Source: Rhizobiales bacterium PAR1
Lineage (GTDB): Bacteria; Pseudomonadota; Alphaproteobacteria; Rhizobiales; Beijerinckiaceae
Length of the DNA stretch: 64,000 nucleotides
Reading direction: 5' to 3'
Assembly (NCBI GenBank): GCA_002256205.1
Contig: NKIW01000003.1
Location: 248,001-312,000, forward strand
Positions 26,768-35,167 of this stretch are shown one piece after another. Positions within the stretch are counted from its first letter, which is position 1. Each line of letters opens with the position of its first letter. The translations under genes were made by a program, and so were the position numbers. The notes beneath the pieces were generated by a model, which saw only the letters and a program-made list of their open reading frames with translations, was not told the DNA's origin and did no database searches.

Positions 26768-27228
26768 GGCGCGTTTCCGCCTTCAGCAAGGGCACGAAGA
26801 CCCGTCCGGAGTTGATCCGGGCGGTCCCCACCCAATTCCGCATCGAGCGCGGCATGCTCGGAACGCCAGACGGGTAACGCGGCGAGCAGCAAGGCGCGCC
26901 CGGCATCCGTAATCTGAAGCCGGCGGTTCCGGCGATCCTTTTCATCCGTCTCGCTTGTTACCAGCGAACGCCGCTCAAGAGATTTGAGCGCGGCGGTCAG
27001 CGTCGTGCGATCCATCGCCAGAAAAATTGCAAGCTGCCCGACAGTTGGCGATCTCGGCCCGTTTAATGCCATCATCAGCGAAAACTGACCGTTGGTCAGG
27101 CCGAACGGTTGGAACGCGCGGTCGAAGCGGCGCGCCAGAACGCGGGCAGCACGCTGGACGGCAAGGCACAGGCAGGTGTCGCGTACCTCATGAACCGTCT
27201 CGAGCGGAATGTGATTTGACAGGGTCAT
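26764..27228 (-). CDS. MarR-family transcriptional regulator
   Basis: A 154-residue winged-helix repressor. The DNA-binding region is PTVGQLAIFLAMDRTTLTAALKSLERRSLV (about 60-90) with the wing DEKDRRNRRLQITDAG (about 95-110), typical of MarR. It is divergent from the DUF1428 gene; a 20-bp palindrome lies one base upstream of its own start codon, so it probably represses itself and the DUF1428/GyrI-like/GST genes in response to a small toxic compound (inference). Confidence 0.9.
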   Translation of the reverse strand: MTLSNHIPLETVHEVRDTCLCLAVQRAARVLARRFDRAFQPFGLTNGQFSLMMALNGPRSPTVGQLAIFLAMDRTTLTAALKSLERRSLVTSETDEKDRRNRRLQITDAGRALLLAALPVWRSEHAALDAELGGDRPDQLRTGLRALAEGGNAP

Positions 27229-27229
27229 A

Positions 27230-27249
27230 TTGAGTTGATATCAACTTAA
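27230..27249. promoter_or_regulatory. probable MarR operator
   Basis: TTGAGTTGATATCAACTTAA holds a perfect 14-bp palindrome (AGTTGATATCAACT, 27233-27246) with one mismatched pair in the extension. It sits between the divergent marR and DUF1428 starts. Confidence 0.75.
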
Positions 27250-27293
27250 TTACATTGCGTCGTTGATGATAGTCAATTCAAGGGGTTTGCGAC

Positions 27294-27644
27294 ATGTTTA
27301 TCAGCGGATGGGTTGTGCCTGTGCCGACGGACAAGCGCGAGGAATTCAAGAAGTGGGCCGAGGTTTCTGTGGCGTTCTTCAAGGAGAACGGCGCGATTGA
27401 CGCGGTCAATGGCTGGGGTGATTACGTGCCGGACGGGCAGCTCACGTCCCTCCCGATGGCCGTGAAACTTCAGCCCGGCGAGACGGTCGTTTTCGGCTGG
27501 ATTGTCTGGCCGGACAAGGAAACGAATGATCGGACCATGCAGGCCATGATGGTCGACCCGCGTTTCGGGCCGGAACAGAACCCCATGCCCGCAGACGGAA
27601 AGCGGATCATTTTCGGCGGTTTTTCACTGTTGAACCGGATGTAA
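27294..27644 (+). CDS. DUF1428 domain-containing protein
   Basis: A 116-residue ferredoxin-like-fold protein of DUF1428. Conserved features are the N-terminal GWVVPVP, the WGDYVPDG segment (about 41-48), VVFGWIVWPDK (about 65-75) and the end KRIIFGGFSLL. The function is unknown; the family belongs to the dimeric alpha/beta barrel group. It is divergent from a MarR regulator across a strong palindrome, so it is probably inducible. Confidence 0.88.
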   Translation: MFISGWVVPVPTDKREEFKKWAEVSVAFFKENGAIDAVNGWGDYVPDGQLTSLPMAVKLQPGETVVFGWIVWPDKETNDRTMQAMMVDPRFGPEQNPMPADGKRIIFGGFSLLNRM

Positions 27645-27735
27645 TCCCGGCACGCCGCAGTTTCAGCAGAGGGTTGGACGGCAACGTTCGGCTCCGTGTC
27701 GCCACCGGAAGCCAGCTTCATACGGGACAAATGCC

Positions 27736-28200
27736 ATGATTGCTCCACCAGAGATCATCCAGTCCAACGCCGTGGAAGCGGCTGTCATTTCCATCACCTG
27801 CAAGCGGGAGGATATGCCGAAGGTGTTCGGCCCCGCCGTGCAGGAGCTGTTTGGCATGCTCGGTGCGCAAGGGATCGAGAGCATCGGCGCGGTCTTCGCG
27901 CATCATCTCACCATGCCGCCGGGCATGTTCAATTTCGAACTGGGTGTGGTGGTGACATTACCCGTGAAGCCGATGGGGCGGGTTGTGCCGGGCGGATTGC
28001 CGGTCGGGCGCGTGGCGCGCACGGTCTACACTGGGCCTTACGAAGGCCTGCACGGCGCCTGGGGCGAATTTGATGCCTGGCTGCAAGCAGGCCAACATCA
28101 GAGGGCCGGGGGCCTCTGGGAGGTTTATGTCCACGGACCAGACAAGACGCCGAACCCGGCGGAATGGCGCACCGAACTCAACCGCCCGCTGGCTGGCTGA
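27736..28200 (+). CDS. GyrI-like small-molecule-binding protein
   Basis: A 154-residue stand-alone GyrI-like (AraC effector-binding-like) domain. Typical pieces are VISITCKREDMPKVFGPAVQELF near the N-terminus, FNFELGVVV (about 67-75), GRVARTVYTGPYEGLHGAW (about 92-110) and WEVYVHGPDKTPNPAEWRTEL near the end, the conserved Tyr-Gly-Pro and Pro-x-x-W motifs. It probably binds or hydrolyses a hydrophobic compound. It lies in a small xenobiotic-response group between MarR and GST. Confidence 0.82.
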   Translation: MIAPPEIIQSNAVEAAVISITCKREDMPKVFGPAVQELFGMLGAQGIESIGAVFAHHLTMPPGMFNFELGVVVTLPVKPMGRVVPGGLPVGRVARTVYTGPYEGLHGAWGEFDAWLQAGQHQRAGGLWEVYVHGPDKTPNPAEWRTELNRPLAG

Positions 28201-28229
28201 ATCACACCTCACGCTACGGAACCCAAGTT

Positions 28230-28895
28230 ATGCCTCTCAAAAATGACGCTCCGATCCAGATTTCCGCTTTTTCATGGCTGCCGCCCTTCGCTCATGGCGT
28301 AGCCCGCGATATCCGCGTGCGCTGGGCGCTGGAGGAGGCCGGTCTCGACTATCGGACCCGCCTTGTTGATCCGCGCCAGCCCAAAACCGAGGACTATCTT
28401 GCCGAACACCCGTTCGGGCAGGTGCCGAGTTATCGCGATTCCGAAGGAACGATGTTCGAGTCGGGCGCCATTGTGCTGCATATCGCGCAGAATTGCCCGG
28501 CCCTGCTGCCCGAAGAATCACAAGCCCGCAAGCGGGCGACCATCTGGGTCTTTGCTGCACTCAATACGCTTGAGCCGGCGATTTTTCCTCTCGTCGATCT
28601 CGAGATTTTCCACGCCAATGCCAGTTGGGCCGCAGAACGACGCCCGGCGTTTCGTGAAAGAGCCTTGTCGCGTCTGGCTGTGCTTGAAAGGACGTTGGGG
28701 AACAAGCACTGGCTCGAAGGCCAGTTCACCGTCGCGGATTTGATGATGGTGCATGTCCTCCGCTTCCTCCGTCCCACCAATGTTATCGGCGAGTTTCCAC
28801 GCCTCGTTGCCTATCAGGCGCGTGGCGAGGCTCGCCCCGCTTTCCAGCGCGCCTTGGCCGATCATCTCGCGGCACTGTCGGCGGCGGCTTCTTGA
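28230..28895 (+). CDS. glutathione S-transferase family protein
   Basis: A 221-residue GST. The N-terminal thioredoxin-like domain (about 8-90) contains the glutathione-contact pattern FGQVPSYRDSEGTMFESGAI (cis-Pro and Glu-Ser). The helical C-terminal domain has the N-capping box FTVADLMMVHVLRF (about 168-181). ATG 28230 is chosen since the overlapping upstream ATG 28164 lies inside the GyrI-like gene. Likely detoxification; the substrate is unknown. Confidence 0.9.
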   Translation: MPLKNDAPIQISAFSWLPPFAHGVARDIRVRWALEEAGLDYRTRLVDPRQPKTEDYLAEHPFGQVPSYRDSEGTMFESGAIVLHIAQNCPALLPEESQARKRATIWVFAALNTLEPAIFPLVDLEIFHANASWAAERRPAFRERALSRLAVLERTLGNKHWLEGQFTVADLMMVHVLRFLRPTNVIGEFPRLVAYQARGEARPAFQRALADHLAALSAAAS

Positions 28896-28987
28896 CGCCG
28901 ATTTTGCATGGTTGGGGATGACTCGGTGTCGCGCGCCCGCTAGAACCCCTGCATATTTTGCGGGATTCGACGGCGGAGGAGATCACC

Positions 28988-30289
28988 ATGTCAGACGCAC
29001 TCAAGATCGGCATTGCCGGGCTGGGCACGGTCGGGGCCGCGACCATCAAGATCCTGACCGCTGCGCATAACGAACTGGCCGCGCGCGCCGGTCGTGCCAT
29101 CGAGATCGTTGCGGTCTCGGCGCGGTCCAAGGGGAAGGATCGCGGTGTCGATCTTGGTGCTTACCGCTGGTACGACGATCCCGCCGATATGGCGAAGGAT
29201 CCGGAGGTCCAGCTGGTTGTCGAGTTGATGGGCGGCTCGGAAGGCTCGGCCAAGTCCGCTATCGAAGCGGCACTCACGCTCGGCAAGCCGGTGGTGACCG
29301 CCAACAAGGCACTGCTCGCGGCGCATGGCCCGGCACTCGCAGGCCTCGCGGAAAAGCATGGCACCACCATCGCGTTCGAGGCCGCGGCGGCGGGCGGCAT
29401 TCCGGTCATCAAGGCGCTGCGCGAAGCGCTGGTCGGCAACAAGGTCACGCGCGTTTCGGGCATCCTCAACGGCACCTGCAATTACATCCTCTCGCGCATG
29501 GAAGCGGAAGGGCTCGATTTCGCCGCCTGTCTCAAGGCCGCACAGGAATTGGGTTACGCCGAGGCCGATCCAACCTTCGACGTTGAGGGCTATGACACCG
29601 CCCACAAGCTCGCGCTGCTCACGGCGCTCGCCTTTGGCACCGAAGTCGATGGCGATGCGGTGTATGTCGAGGGTATTTCGGGCGTCACCCCGCTTGATCT
29701 CGCGATGGCCGAGGAACTTGGCTTCCGCATCAAGCTGCTGGGCGTCGCCGAGCGTACAGCGCAGGGCATCGAGCAGCGCGTCCACCCGACCTTCGTGGCG
29801 CGCACCGGCCAGCTCGCCAACGTGATGGGCGTGACGAACGCGGTTTCCATCGAGGCCGAGCCGGTGGGCATCGTTACCCTCGTTGGTCCCGGCGCCGGTG
29901 GCGGCGCGACAGCTTCCGCGGTGGTAGGGGATATTGTTGATATCGCGCGCGGCAATCTCGTCGCGACCTTCGGGCGTCCTTCGGGCGAGTTGGAGAAGCC
30001 GATCCGCGCACCGATGCAGCGCCATGAGGGCGGCTATTATATCCGCCTCTCCGTGCTCGACCGGCCCGGCGCGGCAGCGATGATCGCGACCCGCATGGCC
30101 GAACGGGGCATCAGCCTCGAGTCGATCCTCCAGAAGGGGCGCGATGCCCGCCGCAACGCCAACGGCTCGGTGCCGGTAATCCTGATCACCTATGCAACGA
30201 CGGAACTCCTGATCCGCAACGCCGTCGCGGCAATCGCCGAGGGCGGCGTGCTCGACGGTCCGCCGCAGGTCATCCGCATCGAACGATAA
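28988..30289 (+). CDS. hom: homoserine dehydrogenase
   Basis: Reduces aspartate semialdehyde to homoserine, the branch to threonine and methionine. The 433-residue product has the NAD(P) loop IGIAGLGTVGAATIK at the start, VELMGGSEG, TANKALLAAHG (about 105-115), GILNGTCNYILSRM (about 160-173), EADPTFDVEGYDTAHKLALL with catalytic Asp/Lys, and a C-terminal ACT domain (YYIRLSVLDRPGAAAMIA, about 353 on) for feedback by threonine. ATG 28988 follows GGAGGAG. It is upstream of glpX and recJ, a common Hyphomicrobiales order. Confidence 0.95.
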   Translation: MSDALKIGIAGLGTVGAATIKILTAAHNELAARAGRAIEIVAVSARSKGKDRGVDLGAYRWYDDPADMAKDPEVQLVVELMGGSEGSAKSAIEAALTLGKPVVTANKALLAAHGPALAGLAEKHGTTIAFEAAAAGGIPVIKALREALVGNKVTRVSGILNGTCNYILSRMEAEGLDFAACLKAAQELGYAEADPTFDVEGYDTAHKLALLTALAFGTEVDGDAVYVEGISGVTPLDLAMAEELGFRIKLLGVAERTAQGIEQRVHPTFVARTGQLANVMGVTNAVSIEAEPVGIVTLVGPGAGGGATASAVVGDIVDIARGNLVATFGRPSGELEKPIRAPMQRHEGGYYIRLSVLDRPGAAAMIATRMAERGISLESILQKGRDARRNANGSVPVILITYATTELLIRNAVAAIAEGGVLDGPPQVIRIER

Positions 30290-30410
30290 AATCGAGTTGA
30301 TCGAGATTAAGGCAGTTTGCACGGGGATGCGTGACGAAACCTTCGCATCCTGCTAGAAGCCGCGCCAACCGTATCTCCGAGCGCCAACAACAACACGTGG
30401 AAGAACACCC

Positions 30411-31403
30411 ATGACCGACCTGATCGTCACCGAAGACAAGATCATCGAACGCATTCTGACGATGGAACTCGTGCGCGTGACGGAACGCGCGGCGGTCGCC
30501 TCGGCGCGCCTGCGTGGCCACGGCAACGAGAAGGCGGCAGATCAGGCGGCGGTCGACGCGATGCGCCGCGAACTCAATCGCCTGCCGATCGACGGCACTA
30601 TCGTTATCGGCGAAGGCGAGCGCGATGAAGCCCCGATGCTGTTCATCGGCGAAAAGGTCGGCACCACCAAGGGCCCGAAGGTCGATATCGCGGTGGACCC
30701 GCTCGAAGGCACGACCCTTTGCGCGAAGGATATGCCGGGCTCGATCGCCGTGATGGCGATGGCGCAGGCTGGCACGCTCCTCTACGCGCCGGACGTTTAC
30801 ATGGACAAGATCGCCATCGGTCCGGGCTACCCGAAGGGTGTTGTTGATCTCGACAATACCCCGGAAGAGAACATCGCGGCGCTGGCCAAGGCCAAGGGCT
30901 GCAAGCCGAATGAAATCACCGCGCTGGTGATGGATCGCCCGCGCCACGCGGAACTGATCTCGCGCCTCCGCGCCATTGGCTGCTCGATCCGCCTCATCAC
31001 GGATGGTGACGTTGTGGGCGTCATCCAGTGTGCCGAGCCTTCCACCGGCATCGATATCTACCTCGGCATCGGCGGCGCGCCGGAAGGCGTGCTCGCGGCA
31101 GGTGCGCTGCGTTGCGTGGGCGGCCAGATGCAGGGTCGGCTCATCCTCGATACGCCCGAGAAGGTGGCGCGCGCCGCGACCATGGGCATCAAGGATCCGA
31201 AAAAGAAGTATGAGCTCAATGAGCTCGCCTCGGGCGATGTCGTCGTGGCCGCGACCGGCGTCACCGATGGCTCGCTGCTCAGCGGCGTGAAGTTCCGTGG
31301 CGACGTGATCGAGACCGAAACCATCGTCTATCGTTCGCTGACCGGCACGGTGCGCCGCATCGCCGGTGAGCACCGCGAACTCTCGAAGTTCCACATCGAT
31401 TGA
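30411..31403 (+). CDS. glpX: class II fructose-1,6-bisphosphatase
   Basis: A gluconeogenic phosphatase removing the 1-phosphate of fructose-1,6-bisphosphate. The 330-residue product has GEGERDEAPMLFIGEKVG (about 66-83), the lithium-sensitive-phosphatase motif VDPLEGTTLCA (about 96-106), DRPRHAELISRLRAIGCSIRLI and DGDVVG, GIGGAPEGVLAAGAL (about 222-236), all typical of GlpX. It follows hom after 121 bp that include a GGATGCG/CGCATCC inverted pair. Confidence 0.95.
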   Translation: MTDLIVTEDKIIERILTMELVRVTERAAVASARLRGHGNEKAADQAAVDAMRRELNRLPIDGTIVIGEGERDEAPMLFIGEKVGTTKGPKVDIAVDPLEGTTLCAKDMPGSIAVMAMAQAGTLLYAPDVYMDKIAIGPGYPKGVVDLDNTPEENIAALAKAKGCKPNEITALVMDRPRHAELISRLRAIGCSIRLITDGDVVGVIQCAEPSTGIDIYLGIGGAPEGVLAAGALRCVGGQMQGRLILDTPEKVARAATMGIKDPKKKYELNELASGDVVVAATGVTDGSLLSGVKFRGDVIETETIVYRSLTGTVRRIAGEHRELSKFHID

Positions 31404-31431
31404 GAACTTCGGTCTGGACGAAGCGACATCG

Positions 31432-31479
31432 TGGCGTCACGTTCGGAGAAGAGGGGTTCTCCAACCGAAAGTGACGCCA
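31432..31479 (+). promoter_or_regulatory. nested inverted repeat covering the GNAT start region
   Basis: TGGCGTCAC (31432-31440) pairs with GTGACGCCA (31471-31479), whose last base is the A of the GNAT start codon. Inside, GGAGAA (31445-31450) pairs with TTCTCC (31457-31462) around GAGGGG. The structure may control translation of the next gene or serve as a weak terminator for glpX. Confidence 0.55.
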
Positions 31480-31922
31480 TGACTATTTCCATCCGTCCGC
31501 TCACCGCCGCCGACCGCGCGGCGTGGGAGCCGCTCTGGCAGGGCTATCTGACCTTCTACAAGGCGGCGCTGACGCCGGAGGTCACCGAGACCACCTGGCA
31601 GCGCTTCCTCGATCCCGCCGAGCCGATGTTCGTGCGTGGCGCCTTTGAGGGCGAGATATTGCTCGGCATCGTGCAATGTGTTCTCCATCGCACCTCATGG
31701 AGCCAGAAGCCTATCTGCTACCTGCAAGACCTCTTCACCGTGCCGGAAGCGCGCGGCAAAGGCGTGGGCCGCAAGCTGATCGAGCATATCTATGCGGAAG
31801 CTGAGAAGAACGGCTGGTTCCGCGTCTATTGGCAGACACATGAGACAAACGCCGAGGCGCAGGTGCTCTACAACAAGCTAGCGGATCGTTCCGGGTTCAT
31901 TGTGTACCGGAAGAATATGTGA
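31479..31922 (+). CDS. GNAT-family N-acetyltransferase
   Basis: A 147-residue acetyltransferase. The acetyl-CoA loop lies in YLQDLFTVPEARGKGVGRKLIEHIY (about 78-102, R/Q-x-x-G-x-G/A form RGKGVG), and the C-terminal TNAEAQVLYNKLADRSGFIVYRK matches the usual motif B. The substrate is unknown. The start codon is at the foot of an inverted repeat and lacks a good ribosome site; a GTG at 31431 in the same frame is the alternative. Its stop overlaps the probable recJ GTG start. Confidence 0.88.
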   Translation: MTISIRPLTAADRAAWEPLWQGYLTFYKAALTPEVTETTWQRFLDPAEPMFVRGAFEGEILLGIVQCVLHRTSWSQKPICYLQDLFTVPEARGKGVGRKLIEHIYAEAEKNGWFRVYWQTHETNAEAQVLYNKLADRSGFIVYRKNM

Positions 31923-33706
31923 CGCAGGTGATGAGTACCGCCTACCTCGGGGTCTCCCGCTCGGCGCTGAACCGGCGCTGGGCGGACAGGCTGGATGATC
32001 GCACTGCGCGCGAAGCGCAGGCGATTGCCGGGACGGAAGGTATTTCCGAGGTGCTGGCGCGCATCATCGCGAGCCGGGGTGCGGATGTGCATTCGGCGGC
32101 GGCTTTCCTCGCGCCCAAACTGCGCGACGCGATGCCGGACCCCTCCGTGCTGATCGACATGGATCGCGCCGCCGCCCGCCTCGCCAAAGCCGTGGAGATG
32201 CGCGAAACGGTCGCGATCTTCGGCGATTATGATGTCGATGGCGCTTGTTCCGCCGCGCTCCTCGGCGAATATCTCACCGGCTTCGGTCTCACCCCCATCA
32301 TCCATATCCCCGACCGGATCACGGAAGGTTATGGTCCGAACAGCGAGGCCATCCGCCTTTTGCGCGAAAAGGGTGCGAGCCTCCTCGTTTGCGTCGATTG
32401 CGGCACCTCGGGGCATGAACCGCTGGCGGAGGCCAAACGCCTCGGCATGGATGTCCTGGTCCTCGACCATCATCAGGCACCTGAAGTCCTGCCCTCGGTT
32501 GACGCGCTGGTGAACCCCAACCGGCTCGATGATCTGTCCGGTCTTGGCCATCTCTGCGCCGCGGGTGTGACATTCCTCGCATTGGTGGCGTTGAGCCGCG
32601 AACTGCGTGCAAAGGGTAAATCTGTTCCGGACCTGATCCCCGCGCTGGATCTCGTCGCGCTGGCGACCGTGGCGGATGTGGTGCCGCTCACCGGGCTCAA
32701 CCGCGCCTTTGTCGCGCAGGGCCTGAAGGTGATGCGCAATCGCCAGCGCATCGGCCTCGTGGCGCTGGCGGATGTCGCGCGGCTCGATGCCGAGCCGGAA
32801 GCCTGGCACCTCGGCTTCCTGCTCGGCCCGCGCATTAACGCAGGTGGGCGCATTGGCGATGCCGCGCTCGGTGCACGCCTCCTGATGACGCAAAACCCGG
32901 ACGAGGCGCGGGATATCGCGGCACGGCTCGATCTTCTCAACCGCGAACGACAGGCCGTGGAGGAGGGTATGCTCGCCGAGGCCGAGGAAGAGGCCTTGCG
33001 CCTCGCAGGGATGGATGAGGCCGGTCACGCCGTGCTGGTGGTCGCTGGGGCACGCTGGCACCCCGGTATCGTTGGCATTGTTGCCGGGCGCATCAAGGAG
33101 CGCTTCCAGCGCCCAGCCTTCGCCATTGCGCATGGGGAAGGGGAGTTTGCCACCGGCTCCGGCCGTTCGATCGCTGGCGTTGATCTCGGCGCTGCAGTGC
33201 GCGCGGCAGTCGAGGCCGGCATCCTTGTCAAGGGCGGCGGTCACGCCATGGCGGCGGGCGTCACACTCGCGCCGGAAAGGATTGCCGATTTCGCGGCTTT
33301 TCTTGAGGCACGCCTCGCGCCTGCTGTCGCGGCCTCGCGCGAAGCCGATAGCCTGATGATCGATGCCGCGCTGACCGCCGAAAGCCTGACGCCGGATTTC
33401 GTGGCGGACCTTGCGCGCGCAGGCCCCTTCGGGCAAGGCAACCCGGAGCCGGTGATTGTGCTGCCCGCGCATAAGCTGATTGATGTCCGCGAGATCAAGG
33501 CCACGCACCTCAAGCTGACCTTCCTCAGCCCCGGCGGCGGGCGTATAGAGGCCATGGCCTTCCGCGCGGGCGGGCGTCCGCTGGGCGATGCCTTGGTCAA
33601 GGCGCGTGGACACACCGTGCATCTCGCGGCAACAGCAGGGCGCGATACCTGGGGCGGCAAGCCGCGCGTCTCGCTGCGAGTGCTTGATATCGCACTGGTG
33701 CGCTAA
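31919..33706 (+). CDS. recJ: single-stranded-DNA-specific exonuclease RecJ
   Basis: A 5'-3' exonuclease of recombination and mismatch repair. The 595-residue product has the DHH phosphoesterase motifs: IFGDYDVDGACSAALL (about 101-116), CVDCGTSG, LVLDHHQAPEVLP (about 180-192), then the DHHA1 motif GGGHAMAAG (about 440-448) and a C-terminal OB-like domain. GTG 31919 has GGAAG seven bases upstream and overlaps the GNAT stop; ATG 31931 is possible. The 3' end overlaps the convergent EamA gene by four bases (CTAA). Confidence 0.95.
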   Translation: MTQVMSTAYLGVSRSALNRRWADRLDDRTAREAQAIAGTEGISEVLARIIASRGADVHSAAAFLAPKLRDAMPDPSVLIDMDRAAARLAKAVEMRETVAIFGDYDVDGACSAALLGEYLTGFGLTPIIHIPDRITEGYGPNSEAIRLLREKGASLLVCVDCGTSGHEPLAEAKRLGMDVLVLDHHQAPEVLPSVDALVNPNRLDDLSGLGHLCAAGVTFLALVALSRELRAKGKSVPDLIPALDLVALATVADVVPLTGLNRAFVAQGLKVMRNRQRIGLVALADVARLDAEPEAWHLGFLLGPRINAGGRIGDAALGARLLMTQNPDEARDIAARLDLLNRERQAVEEGMLAEAEEEALRLAGMDEAGHAVLVVAGARWHPGIVGIVAGRIKERFQRPAFAIAHGEGEFATGSGRSIAGVDLGAAVRAAVEAGILVKGGGHAMAAGVTLAPERIADFAAFLEARLAPAVAASREADSLMIDAALTAESLTPDFVADLARAGPFGQGNPEPVIVLPAHKLIDVREIKATHLKLTFLSPGGGRIEAMAFRAGGRPLGDALVKARGHTVHLAATAGRDTWGGKPRVSLRVLDIALVR

Positions 33707-34662
33707 CCCGCGCTGTTAGCCTTTTCCCTCGCCCGCACTTGCTCGCGGATGAAAATATACATCCCCGCCGCAACGATGATCCCCGCGCCGACAAACACAT
33801 GCGGCTTTGGCCAATCGCCAAAGAAGAGATAGCCGAGCACGACAGCCCAAACGATCAGTGAATACTGGTAAGGCACGACCACTGCAGCAGGCGCATAGCG
33901 CAGCGAGCGGTTGACACCCATATGCGCGAGATTGCCGACGATGCCGAGCAGGCTCAGCGCGAGAAAGTCGCGCAGGGTCAACGGCGCCCATTGCATCCAC
34001 GCGAAGGCGAGCCCGAAAGCCAGCGCACTCAACACCTGCCACGTCACCAGTGTCACCTCGTTGGTGCCGGCAAGCCGGCGCGTCAGGGTGTTCGCGCCGG
34101 CGAAGATCAGTGAGCCGGAAATCGCGATCAGGGCCGGCCAGCCCATCCCCGCGCCGGTGGGGCGCACGGCGATGACCACACCGATGAAGCCGATGAAAAT
34201 CGCGCTCCAGCGCCGCCAGCCGACCTGCTCCTTAAGGAAGATCACCGCGAGAATCGTCACGAAAATCGGCGAGGCAAGATAGAACGCCACCGTATCCGCG
34301 AGCGGCAGATACACCACCGCCCAGTAGAACAGAGCCACTTCCGCCGTCGAGCAGATCGCCCGCACGATATGCAGGCCGATTCGATCCGGCGTGAGGATCG
34401 TTTTCAGCCCAACGCGGTGGATCGCGGGCGCCAGCATTAAAAGACCGGCAAACGAGCGGATCAGCAGCAATTGGGCCACGCCATAGGTCGCGACCAGCCA
34501 TTTCCCCATGACATCGTTGAGGGAGAACGCAAACATCGCGAGGAGCATCAAGCCAATTCCGGCAAGGATGCGGTCCTGACTGGGAGAAAGCGGCTGCAAG
34601 AGGCTGTTCCTTGACGGGGCTGGCGCCATCGGCGCTTCAGGATCGGGGTCTTCCGAGAGCAT
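33703..34662 (-). CDS. EamA/DMT-family transporter
   Basis: A 319-residue inner-membrane protein with ten predicted helices in two EamA repeats (about 33-165 and 175-305), such as LLAMFAFSLNDVMGKWLVA and GVVIAVRPTGAGMGW at the repeat boundary. Members export metabolites or amino acids; the substrate cannot be inferred. It differs from the three EamA proteins of the amidase block, lying just outside that block and next to the tRNA. It overlaps recJ by four bases. Confidence 0.87.
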   Translation of the reverse strand: MLSEDPDPEAPMAPAPSRNSLLQPLSPSQDRILAGIGLMLLAMFAFSLNDVMGKWLVATYGVAQLLLIRSFAGLLMLAPAIHRVGLKTILTPDRIGLHIVRAICSTAEVALFYWAVVYLPLADTVAFYLASPIFVTILAVIFLKEQVGWRRWSAIFIGFIGVVIAVRPTGAGMGWPALIAISGSLIFAGANTLTRRLAGTNEVTLVTWQVLSALAFGLAFAWMQWAPLTLRDFLALSLLGIVGNLAHMGVNRSLRYAPAAVVVPYQYSLIVWAVVLGYLFFGDWPKPHVFVGAGIIVAAGMYIFIREQVRAREKANSAG

Positions 34663-34786
34663 GAAGCGACTGGGCTCGCAAGGGTGATTAAGCCTCTGCG
34701 ACGAAATTCCGTTGGCGAAGGCGAAAAATCGTCATCCGGGAGCTTGCCCCCCAGAGCGAAGCTCGCTAAGAGCGTGCTTCTCGCGG

Positions 34787-34861
34787 GCGCCCTTCGTCTA
34801 TCGGTTAGGACGACAGCCTTTCACGTTGTAAAGACGGGTTCGACTCCCGTAGGGCGCGCCA
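34787..34861 (+). tRNA. tRNA-Glu (UUC)
   Basis: A 75-base cloverleaf: acceptor GCGCCCT/AGGGCGC, D-arm GTC...GAC, anticodon stem ACAGC/GTTGT with loop CTTTCAC (anticodon TTC), T-arm ACGGG-TTCGACT-CCCGT, and encoded CCA at 34859-34861. No second copy of its 3' end is seen in the window, so no attachment site is demonstrated. Confidence 0.93.
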
Positions 34862-35167
34862 CGAGATTTTCAGCACATCCAATCTGAGTGCTGTTTCGCT
34901 TCACCAAACTTGAAACCAGCTGAAATGCATTCGCCCCTACGACGGGACGAGAGCATCCACGTAAGAGAATGGAACGCGAAATTAGGGTTGGGGAGGGGTT
35001 AGACTCCACAAATTTCCCAAAGTATCAAAACCGAGGACACTGCGCCGGCTGCCATTTCGTGCGGAATAGTACCTTTCCGAGGTGGGTAAACACTCGGACA
35101 GTGGCAGGCTCGATCTTGTTGTCGCGTCGAGCGGTTCGACCGGCAGCAGGCCAGATAGCACTCTCTT
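34862..35167. other. 306-bp gene-free stretch between tRNA-Glu and the amidase block
   Basis: No coding region supported. Open frames here cross the tRNA or run antisense to the amidase. A short GTCGA-GCGGT-TCGAC inverted repeat lies near the 3' end of the first amidase gene. No integrase fragment or direct repeat was found. Confidence 0.5.

Noticed and set aside
28991-30322. 443-residue minus-strand frame
   Set aside because: It mirrors hom on the opposite strand without recognisable motifs.
31868-33622. 584-residue minus-strand frame
   Set aside because: It is antisense to recJ; composition is rich in Arg, His and Gly with no domains.
34821-35009. 62-residue minus-strand frame ending in RPTGVEPVFTT
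   Set aside because: It is the antisense of tRNA-Glu; the PTGVEP ending is a familiar artefact of translating tRNA genes.
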